Source of the DNA: Maribacter sp.
Lineage (GTDB): Bacteria; Bacteroidota; Bacteroidia; Flavobacteriales; Flavobacteriaceae
Reading direction: 5' to 3'
Length of the DNA stretch: 5,303 nucleotides
NCBI GenBank assembly: GCA_018679695.1
Contig: JAHHKH010000092.1
Span: 1 to 5,303 of the forward strand
The position numbers were made by a program, and so were the translations under genes. The stretch's first letter is position 1; every line of letters starts with the position of its first letter. A model generated the notes under the pieces. It was given only the letters and a program-made list of their open reading frames with translations, ran no database searches and was not told the DNA's origin. Below, one piece after another: positions 1-5,303 of this stretch.

Positions 1-435
1 GGCCAACAAGGAATAATTTTCCGAAATGTCTTTCATTTCAGCATTGATTGCCTTATTGTATTTTGAAATATGTTTCCAGTCTTTTTCAATATTAGAGGCG
101 TTGACCACCAAGAGATAGGTTTCTTCCTTCACTCGATAAACAATCAAATCATCAACTATGCCCCCCGTTTCATTAGGGAGACAACTGTATTGCGCTTTAC
201 CTATGTTTAGTTTAGAGGCGTCATTGGATGTTACTTTTTGTATCAAAGCAAGTGCATTTGGCCCTTCAATCAAGAATTCCCCCATATGGGATACATCAAA
301 AACCCCAACACCATTCCTGACAGTTTCATGCTCAACTTTTACGCCTTCATACGAGACAGGCATATTGTAGCCTGCAAAAGGGACCATCTTGGCGCCAAGG
401 GCTATATGGGTTTCAGATAAAGCGGTATTCTTCAT
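1..435 (-). CDS. gcvT: Aminomethyltransferase (glycine cleavage system T protein), N-terminal part, cut by window edge
   Basis: This is the tetrahydrofolate-dependent T protein of the glycine cleavage complex, a cytoplasmic enzyme. It takes the aminomethyl group carried on lipoyl-GcvH and releases ammonia plus 5,10-methylene-THF. Only 145 codons are in the window; the family is about 360 residues, so over half lies beyond base 1. Visible family signatures are the start MKNTALSETHIALGAKMVPF, AGYNMPVSYEG (21-31), VFDVSHMGEF (45-54), AQYSCLPNETGGIVDDLIVY (81-100) and YLLVVNASNIEKD (107-119). One of the two Asp residues at 95-96 corresponds to the catalytic Asp region of the family. The ATG at 435-433 is firm: an in-frame TAA lies five codons upstream and the protein begins where GcvT proteins normally begin. 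No Shine-Dalgarno is present, as is common in Bacteroidota. It follows thrC on the same strand after 99 nt and has its own promoter candidate. No frameshift or odd residue is seen in the visible part. Confidence 0.96.
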   Translation of the reverse strand, partial: MKNTALSETHIALGAKMVPFAGYNMPVSYEGVKVEHETVRNGVGVFDVSHMGEFLIEGPNALALIQKVTSNDASKLNIGKAQYSCLPNETGGIVDDLIVYRVKEETYLLVVNASNIEKDWKHISKYNKAINAEMKDISENYSLLA

Positions 436-454
436 AAAACAGTAATTTTAAGTT

Positions 455-494
455 GGGCAAATTTATTCAAAATATACGGATGACAAAGTTGCCC
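455..494. repeat. Inverted repeat GGGCAA ... TTGCCC framing the gcvT promoter
   Basis: GGGCAA at 455-460 is perfectly complementary to TTGCCC at 489-494, with 28 nt between. One arm overlaps the -7 box (458-465) and the other lies just upstream of the -33 TTTG (484-487). The position would suit an operator, but 6-bp arms can arise by chance. A second, weaker repeat, AAAGT/ACTTT with a 7-nt loop (485-501), overlaps it. No T-run follows either one, so neither looks like a terminator. Confidence 0.3.
458..487 (-). promoter_or_regulatory. Predicted Bacteroidota-type promoter for gcvT
   Basis: Read on the minus strand, TTTG (487-484) is followed by an 18-nt spacer and TAAATTTG (465-458), an exact match to the Bacteroidota -7 element TAnnTTTG. 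The spacing is inside the range described for Flavobacterium promoters. The -7 box ends 22 nt before the gcvT ATG, so the 5' untranslated region would be short. Two other exact TAnnTTTG matches on this strand (3565-3558 and 4363-4356) lie inside thrA and have no suitably spaced -33 element. The 455-460/489-494 inverted repeat frames this promoter. The call is by motif only. Confidence 0.6.
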
Positions 495-534
495 TGACTT
501 TAGTTTGGATAAAATCGATATAAAAACCACTTAC

Positions 535-1833
535 TTAATGATGTTGCAATAAATGTGCTTTCAAAGCCGAGTAGTTACTGATTTTTATAGCCTTCTTTTC
601 CTTACCCATCACTTTTTGTATTTGATAAGGGATATCAAGACCGATCCCCAAAGTATCTTCAACAACATCCAAGAACTTGACAGGGTGTGCAGTTTCCAAA
701 AACACACCATAATTATTTTCATATACTTTTTGATATTTTTTAAGACCTAGATAACCAACAGCCCCATGGGGGTCTGCGATATAGCCTGTCATTCCATAAA
801 TTTTCTTAATGGCCCCTCTTGTCTCTTCATCGGTAAAAGAAAAGGAACTTAGATTTTTATTCAAAGCATCAAAATTGTCATTAAAAAGATGTCGTATGCG
901 TATGAAATTACTAGGGTCACCCACATCCATGGCATTTGAAATGGTCGCGGTCGAAGGTTTTGGTTTGTATTCCCCAGTCTTCATAAATTGTGGAACAGTG
1001 TCATTGACATTGGTTGATGCCACAAAGTGTCTCACAGGCATTCCCAATTTTTGTGCGACCATGCCAGCACAGATATTCCCGAAATTGCCGCTAGGTACAG
1101 AAAAGACCAATTCTTTTCCCAATGATTTAAGTTGTTTGTATGCAAATAGGAAATAAAACATTTGTGGTAGCCATCGTGCCACATTGATTGAATTTGCCGA
1201 TGTGAGTTGCATATTCTTAAGTAAATCCGCATCCAAAAAAGCGGTTTTTACCATTTTTTGGCAATCATCAAAAGTGCCATCAACCTCCAAAGCGGTAATA
1301 TTCTTTCCGAGTGTTGTAAGTTGCCTTTCCTGAATATCGCTTACTTTGCCACTCGGATAAAGGATAACTACCTTTACGCCCTTAACGCCGAGAAAACCGT
1401 TTGCCACAGCACCACCCGTATCCCCTGAAGTTGCTACCAAAACAGTAACTTCATTATCGGTACTCTTTGAAAAATATCCTAAACAATGTGCCATAAATCG
1501 TGCCCCTACATCCTTAAATGCCATTGTTGGGCCGTGAAATAGTTCTAAGACAGCAACATTTTCCTCAATCGTTATTACAGGAAATTCAAAGTCCAATACT
1601 TCCTTGAGAATAGCATTTAATTTATCATCAGGAATTTCATCACTAACGAACTGTCGTATGGCTTCAAAAGCTATTGCTGTATTTGAGAGCGATTCAATAG
1701 TATCAAAGAAAGTTTTTGGTAAGGGTGTTATGCTTTCCGGGAAATATAGACCCCTGTCAGGGGCAATACCCTTGATTACGGCTTCTTTGAAAGAAGCCAT
1801 TGGAGCTTCATTGTTCAGACTATAAAAATTCAT
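535..1833 (-). CDS. thrC: Threonine synthase
   Basis: This PLP enzyme converts O-phosphohomoserine and water to threonine and phosphate, the last step of threonine synthesis in the cytoplasm. The protein has 432 residues, close to the 428 of E. coli ThrC. Motifs run in the usual order: an N-terminal region with SFKEAVIKGIAPDRGLYFPE (14-33), then ELFHGPTMAFKDVGARFMA (97-115) with the Schiff-base Lys at 107. These are followed by ATSGDTGGAVANGF (134-147), SVPSGNFGNICAG (245-257), ISNAMDVGDPSNFIR (298-312), DPHGAVG (354-360) and LETAHPVKF (379-387). The ATG at 1833-1831 directly abuts the thrB stop (TAAATG) in the same reading frame, and no Shine-Dalgarno precedes it. Translation probably depends on ribosomes finishing thrB. 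It ends in TAA at 537-535 with no terminator hairpin after it. The gene is complete and all key motifs are present. Confidence 0.98.
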   Translation of the reverse strand: MNFYSLNNEAPMASFKEAVIKGIAPDRGLYFPESITPLPKTFFDTIESLSNTAIAFEAIRQFVSDEIPDDKLNAILKEVLDFEFPVITIEENVAVLELFHGPTMAFKDVGARFMAHCLGYFSKSTDNEVTVLVATSGDTGGAVANGFLGVKGVKVVILYPSGKVSDIQERQLTTLGKNITALEVDGTFDDCQKMVKTAFLDADLLKNMQLTSANSINVARWLPQMFYFLFAYKQLKSLGKELVFSVPSGNFGNICAGMVAQKLGMPVRHFVASTNVNDTVPQFMKTGEYKPKPSTATISNAMDVGDPSNFIRIRHLFNDNFDALNKNLSSFSFTDEETRGAIKKIYGMTGYIADPHGAVGYLGLKKYQKVYENNYGVFLETAHPVKFLDVVEDTLGIGLDIPYQIQKVMGKEKKAIKISNYSALKAHLLQHH

Positions 1834-2760
1834 TTATTGGGTTAGTGTTTTAATACCTTGAGTATTGATTTTTGAAGTATGAACATCATAATCAATCGCA
1901 AAGTCCTGATAGACTTTTGACATTTCGAGGGTTACTTTTTCGGCAGTAAGCGCTCCTTTACTAAATGCAAATATCGATGGGCCTGAACCTGAAATTCCAC
2001 ATCCCAATGCACCGGCTTCCAAGGATTTCGCTTTTACTTCATCAAAACCCGGGATTAGAATAGAACGAATGGGTTCTACAATATGGTCGACCAAGGAACG
2101 TCCGATTAAATCATAATCTTCAGTAAACAACCCTGCAATTAAGCCACCCACATTACCCCATTGCCGAATACCATCTTTTAAAGTAATATTCGTTTTTAAT
2201 ATTTTTCTTGAATCGGAGGTTTTTACCTCTATTTGTGGATGAATTACTGAAGCGTAAAGTTCAGATGGGCTGTTGATAGGAACAATATCCAAGGGTTCAT
2301 AGCTACGTACTAAAGTAAAGCCACCGAACAGGGCAGGGGCTACGTTATCGGCATGGGCTACGCCACTTGCCAACCGCTCTCCCTCCATCGCAAATTGCAC
2401 CAGCTTAATTGCTGGGAACGGTTCACCTAACAACTGGTTCATTCCCCAAACGGCACCACTTGAACTTGCGGCGCTACTTCCTATACCACTACCAGCCTTG
2501 ATTTTTTTATTGATCTCGATTTCGAATCCACCTTCATAATCACTCTCGGCCAATAGGGCCAACCCGGCAACTCCAGCGACATTATTTTCTGTATCCATTG
2601 GTAAATCCTGACCGACTAATTTCGTAATAAAGATGCCTTTCTGCGGTACTTTGCGAATCACCATTTCATCACCAACGGATTCTAGGGCTACACCTAGGAC
2701 ATCAAAACCGCATGAGATATTGGCAATTGTTGCAGGACAGAATATTTTTATCGATTCCAT
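1834..2760 (-). CDS. thrB: Homoserine kinase (GHMP kinase family)
   Basis: ThrB phosphorylates homoserine with ATP to O-phosphohomoserine, feeding the adjacent ThrC. It is a soluble GHMP-family kinase of 308 residues (E. coli ThrB is 310). The N-terminal strand IKIFCPATIANISCGFDVLG (4-23) is the homoserine-kinase version of GHMP motif 1. The glycine/serine-rich phosphate loop IKAGSGIGSSAASSSGAV spans 87-104, HADNVAPALFGGF (136-148) follows, and motif 3, GALGCGISGSGPSIFAF, is at 250-266. The start at 2760-2758 lies one codon after the thrA stop (TAA ATT ATG) and in the same frame as thrA. The family N-terminus begins here, so I see no reason for another start. Upstream DNA is the end of thrA and has no clear Shine-Dalgarno, which suggests translational coupling. 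It ends with TAA immediately before the thrC ATG. Nothing is truncated or missing. Confidence 0.98.
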   Translation of the reverse strand: MESIKIFCPATIANISCGFDVLGVALESVGDEMVIRKVPQKGIFITKLVGQDLPMDTENNVAGVAGLALLAESDYEGGFEIEINKKIKAGSGIGSSAASSSGAVWGMNQLLGEPFPAIKLVQFAMEGERLASGVAHADNVAPALFGGFTLVRSYEPLDIVPINSPSELYASVIHPQIEVKTSDSRKILKTNITLKDGIRQWGNVGGLIAGLFTEDYDLIGRSLVDHIVEPIRSILIPGFDEVKAKSLEAGALGCGISGSGPSIFAFSKGALTAEKVTLEMSKVYQDFAIDYDVHTSKINTQGIKTLTQ

Positions 2761-2763
2761 AAT

Positions 2764-5208
2764 TTAAAAGTTACCAATTCTAATAATATCGGCAAAAATT
2801 CCAGATGCAGTTACATCCGCTCCAGCTCCGGCTCCTTTTATGATCATAGGTTGATCCGGGTAACGTTCGGTGTAAAACAAAACGATATTGTCACTTCCTT
2901 CAAGATTGTAAAAATCATGTCCTTTCGGGATTTGTTGCAGGCCAACACTTGCTTTTCCATTCTCAAATTGGGCAACATACTTTAATTTACTATCGGCATT
3001 GGTCGCCGCTCTGTATAATTCTTGAAATGATGCTTCATGTTTTTTCAATGAATCAAAAAAGTCATTATTATTGCTTGTGTCCAAACTCTCTTGGGGCAAA
3101 AAGGAATTGTTTGCAATATCATCGATTTCCAGCTGATGGCCACTTTCCCTTGCCAAAATCAGGATTTTCCGCATGACATCAATTCCGCTTAGATCAATTT
3201 TAGGGTCAGGTTCGGTATATCCCTCTTCCTTAGCCTGTATTACGACATCGTGGAAAGTAGTTTTATCATTGAAATTGTTGAATACGAAATTGAGACTACC
3301 GGAAAGTACAGCTTCAATTTTCTGTACTTTATCCCCTGAGGCAATCAAATGTTTTAAGGTATCTATGATCGGCAATCCGGCACCTACATTGGTTTCGAAG
3401 AGGAAAGGAGCGTTGTATTCCCGAGCCAACGCTTTTAAATCAATATAGTTCGAATAATTCGATGAACAAGCAATTTTATTACAGGTTACGATCGAAATAC
3501 TATTCCTTAAATACGAACTGTATGTATTGGATACTTCCTCACTTGCAGTATTGTCTACAAAAATACTGTTTCGAAAATTCAATTTGTTCACCATCTCGAA
3601 AAAATTGGACTTGTCAGCTTTCTCCCCTTGGGATAAAACAGATTCCCAGTTATTCAGTGAAATTCCTTGCTCATTGAAAACCATGGTTCTTGAATTGGAC
3701 ATTCCGATAACCCGTGGATTGAGTTTTAAATTGTCTTTTAGGTACTTCTTCTGTTGCTTTATTTGATTTAGAAATTTACTACCAACATTACCTACTCCCA
3801 TTACAAAAAGGTTCAATTGTTTTATGTTCTCTTCAAAAAACTCCTCATGAAGCGAATTCAAGGCTTTCTTCACATCTTCCTTACTGATAACCGCTGAAAT
3901 ATTGCGCTCTGATGCTCCTTGGGCAATAGCCCTGATATTTACGTTGTTTCGTCCCAGGGTGCTGAACATTTTACCACTGAGACCTTGATGACTTTTCATA
4001 TTATCCCCGACCAGGGCGATAATCGCCAAATCGGTCTCCATAACAACAGGATTTATTTTACCGCTGCCAATCTCATAAGTAAATGCCTCATTTACGATTT
4101 GCTCTGCCTCGAAAACATTATCTGCTGAAATACCAACACATATCGAATGTTCAGAGGAGGCCTGCGTAATGAGTACCACACTGATACTTGCTTGGGACAG
4201 TACTTCGAAAAAGCGTTTCGAGATGCCAGGAATACCGACCATTCCCGGGCCTTCTAAGGAAAGCAAGGCTATATTTTCCACATGGGTAATCCCTCGAACC
4301 GTTTTTCCTTTCTCATTTTTGTTCTTGGTAATGATGGTACCTGGATTTTCAGGTTCAAAAGTATTCTTTATTTGAATTGAAATGCCCTTTGCCAAAACAG
4401 GCTGAATAGTTGGCGGATAGAGTACTTTGGCCCCAAAATGGGATAGTTCCATCGCTTCCTCATATGAAATATGCGGAATTGGTTTCGCCTGCTTTACCAA
4501 TTTTGGATTTGCGGTGTACATACCACTGACATCAGTCCATATTTGAAGCAATTCAGCATTCAGTGCTGCTGCTACAATTGCCGCCGTATAGTCGGATCCA
4601 CCACGACCCAAAGTTGTTGAACCCCCATTTTCAGATGAAGCAATAAATCCGGCAAGAATTAGTATCCTATGGGGGGTGTTTGTGATGAAGTCCTCACATA
4701 ACTGGTTCGTCAATTCAAAGTTCACTGTTGCTTTCCCATTGACATCATCGGTTTTTATAAGCTCCCGGCTATCTTTAAGGGCAACGTCAAGACCTGCCTC
4801 TGCAAAGAACTCACCAATTATGAATGACGATAAGAGTTCGCCGTAACTTACTATCTTATCTGAAAGCTTGGGCGTTATTTCACCTATTAAAAATGCACCT
4901 TCCAGTAGGGTTTCCAAAGTGTTGAGTTCACTTTTAACCTTGCTCAATACCCTACTTTGGGCATTGATTGAAATAAGTTCTTTAATGATGGTTAAATGCC
5001 TGTCCTCGATTTCCTTCAGGAATGTCTTATAGGTATCATCCTGTAGGGCGGCCAAACTTGCCGTGTTCAATAATAAATCGGTAACGCCACCTAATGCAGA
5101 AACCACAACTACGGTCTTGTCGCTTTCTGTCTTGGAAACAATATCCTTTACTAAGGTTATATTTTTTGCATTGGCGACCGAGGTGCCGCCGAATTTTAAA
5201 ACTTTCAT
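2764..5208 (-). CDS. thrA: Bifunctional aspartokinase / homoserine dehydrogenase
   Basis: This fused enzyme phosphorylates aspartate (first step) and reduces aspartate semialdehyde to homoserine (third step). The 814 residues match the family (E. coli ThrA 820). The kinase domain (about 1-290) has KFGGTSVANA (5-14), SYGELLSS (121-128), LGRGGSDYTAA (200-210), IWTDVSGMYTANPK (223-236) and SYEEAMELSHFGAKVLYPPT (248-267). Two ACT-type regions follow: about 313-385 with ITQASSEHSI (347-356), and about 392-460 with AIAQGASERNIS (427-438). Q349 and Q430 sit where the threonine-binding glutamines of plant AK-HSDH lie, so threonine feedback is inferred. The dehydrogenase part (about 465-812) has the nucleotide loop GVGNVG (471-476), VTCNK (574-578), LSGSLNFVFN (635-644) and GYTEPDPKIDLSGIDVMRK (663-681). 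In that last motif E666, D672, D677 and K681 match the yeast homoserine dehydrogenase active-site pattern. One difference is CNKIA (576-580), where E. coli has PNKKA. The ATG at 5208-5206 is firm: TAA lies five codons upstream and the N-terminus matches ThrA proteins. Confidence 0.98.
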   Translation of the reverse strand: MKVLKFGGTSVANAKNITLVKDIVSKTESDKTVVVVSALGGVTDLLLNTASLAALQDDTYKTFLKEIEDRHLTIIKELISINAQSRVLSKVKSELNTLETLLEGAFLIGEITPKLSDKIVSYGELLSSFIIGEFFAEAGLDVALKDSRELIKTDDVNGKATVNFELTNQLCEDFITNTPHRILILAGFIASSENGGSTTLGRGGSDYTAAIVAAALNAELLQIWTDVSGMYTANPKLVKQAKPIPHISYEEAMELSHFGAKVLYPPTIQPVLAKGISIQIKNTFEPENPGTIITKNKNEKGKTVRGITHVENIALLSLEGPGMVGIPGISKRFFEVLSQASISVVLITQASSEHSICVGISADNVFEAEQIVNEAFTYEIGSGKINPVVMETDLAIIALVGDNMKSHQGLSGKMFSTLGRNNVNIRAIAQGASERNISAVISKEDVKKALNSLHEEFFEENIKQLNLFVMGVGNVGSKFLNQIKQQKKYLKDNLKLNPRVIGMSNSRTMVFNEQGISLNNWESVLSQGEKADKSNFFEMVNKLNFRNSIFVDNTASEEVSNTYSSYLRNSISIVTCNKIACSSNYSNYIDLKALAREYNAPFLFETNVGAGLPIIDTLKHLIASGDKVQKIEAVLSGSLNFVFNNFNDKTTFHDVVIQAKEEGYTEPDPKIDLSGIDVMRKILILARESGHQLEIDDIANNSFLPQESLDTSNNNDFFDSLKKHEASFQELYRAATNADSKLKYVAQFENGKASVGLQQIPKGHDFYNLEGSDNIVLFYTERYPDQPMIIKGAGAGADVTASGIFADIIRIGNF

Positions 5209-5231
5209 TATGTAAATTGATTAACTAGTAC

Positions 5232-5259
5232 TGAAAATATGGGTGCGAAAAATCGCAAA
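5232..5259 (-). promoter_or_regulatory. Weak promoter candidate for the thrABC operon
   Basis: On the minus strand, TTTG (5259-5256) is followed after 16 nt by TATTTTCA (5239-5232), which matches the Bacteroidota -7 element TAnnTTTG at six of eight positions. The box ends 23 nt before the thrA ATG, nearly the same distance as the better gcvT promoter (22 nt). The spacer is slightly short and the last two bases of the box are wrong. The true promoter may instead lie beyond 5303 with a longer leader. Confidence 0.22.
5244..5257. repeat. Perfect short hairpin TGCGA-(4 nt)-TCGCA upstream of thrA
   Basis: The arms TGCGA (5244-5248) and TCGCA (5253-5257) are exact complements around a four-base A (plus strand) or T (minus strand) loop. 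On the coding strand it is preceded by a T-run but not followed by one, so it is not a standard intrinsic terminator of the operon transcript. It lies 36 nt before the thrA ATG, within the spacer of the weak promoter candidate. It could be an operator, a leader-RNA stem or chance. Confidence 0.35.
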
Positions 5260-5285
5260 AACGGACGGATTATATGTAGTTTGTT

Positions 5286-5298
5286 ACCCCAAAGGGGT
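5286..5298. repeat. Perfect short hairpin ACCCC-AAA-GGGGT upstream of thrA
   Basis: ACCCC (5286-5290) and GGGGT (5294-5298) are exact complements around a three-base loop. On the operon strand it reads ACCCC-TTT-GGGGT and is followed by AACAAAC, not a T-run, so it is not a terminator by itself. The GGGT of its 3' arm could alternatively pair with ACCC at 5244-5241. This gives two mutually exclusive folds, of the sort seen in attenuators, though the stems are only 4-5 bp. Confidence 0.4.
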
Positions 5299-5303
5299 TG
5301 TAC

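Noticed and set aside
158..420. Plus-strand open frames opposite gcvT
   Set aside because: They lie antisense to a well-recognised GcvT coding frame, have no family resemblance and no promoter-like context.
485..501. AAAGT-(7 nt)-ACTTT hairpin as a thrC terminator
   Set aside because: The stem is only five mostly AT pairs and no T-run follows on the transcript strand. It also overlaps the gcvT -33 element.
553..1825. Several plus-strand open frames and one offset minus-strand frame (1032-1232) within thrC
   Set aside because: All are shadows of thrC, whose frame carries every threonine synthase motif. None has its own recognisable domain.
3558..3565. Exact TAnnTTTG box (TATTTTTG, minus strand) inside thrA
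   Set aside because: The nearest TTG is only 14 nt upstream and the site is within coding sequence far from any gene start. A chance match.
4356..4363. Exact TAnnTTTG box (TACTTTTG, minus strand) inside thrA
   Set aside because: The nearest TTTG is 29 nt upstream, too far for a -33 element, and no gene starts downstream.
2949..4375. Plus-strand open frames of 68-91 codons opposite thrA
   Set aside because: They are antisense to conserved kinase, ACT and dehydrogenase motifs, and their sequences look like reverse-strand noise.
5271..5276. TATAAT on the minus strand (5276-5271) as a classical -10 box for thrA
   Set aside because: It looks like the E. coli -10 hexamer, but no -35 is at the right distance (TTGGGG is only 12 nt away) and Bacteroidota primary sigma factors use a different consensus.

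Overview
This window is core amino-acid metabolism from a member of the Bacteroidota, most likely a Flavobacteriia-type organism. That placement is an inference. It rests on moderately AT-rich DNA, four genes without a convincing Shine-Dalgarno sequence, TAA as the stop of all three complete genes, a Bacteroidota-type promoter (TTTG, 18 nt, TAAATTTG) in front of the last gene, and the style of the proteins.

Everything coding lies on the minus strand, so it is read from right to left. The first 95 bases at the right edge (5209-5303) are untranslated or leader DNA with two compact inverted repeats and a weak promoter candidate. Then comes a tightly packed threonine operon: thrA (5208-2764, bifunctional aspartokinase/homoserine dehydrogenase), thrB (2760-1834, homoserine kinase) and thrC (1833-535, threonine synthase). 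A 99-base gap (436-534) carries a good promoter but no terminator. It is followed by the N-terminal 145 codons of gcvT (435 to beyond base 1), the aminomethyltransferase of the glycine cleavage system.

The three thr proteins provide every step from aspartate to threonine except aspartate-semialdehyde dehydrogenase, which must be encoded elsewhere. gcvT acts on glycine, which many bacteria can make from threonine, so the neighbourhood forms a threonine/glycine/one-carbon cluster.

I see no mobile element, CRISPR array, RNA gene, phage gene or unknown protein family. The genes are intact and ordinary. What deserves a second look is small. The three thr genes share one continuous reading frame broken only by two TAA codons. 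The DNA before thrA has a possible attenuator or leader-peptide end that runs off the window. The gcvT promoter is framed by an inverted repeat.
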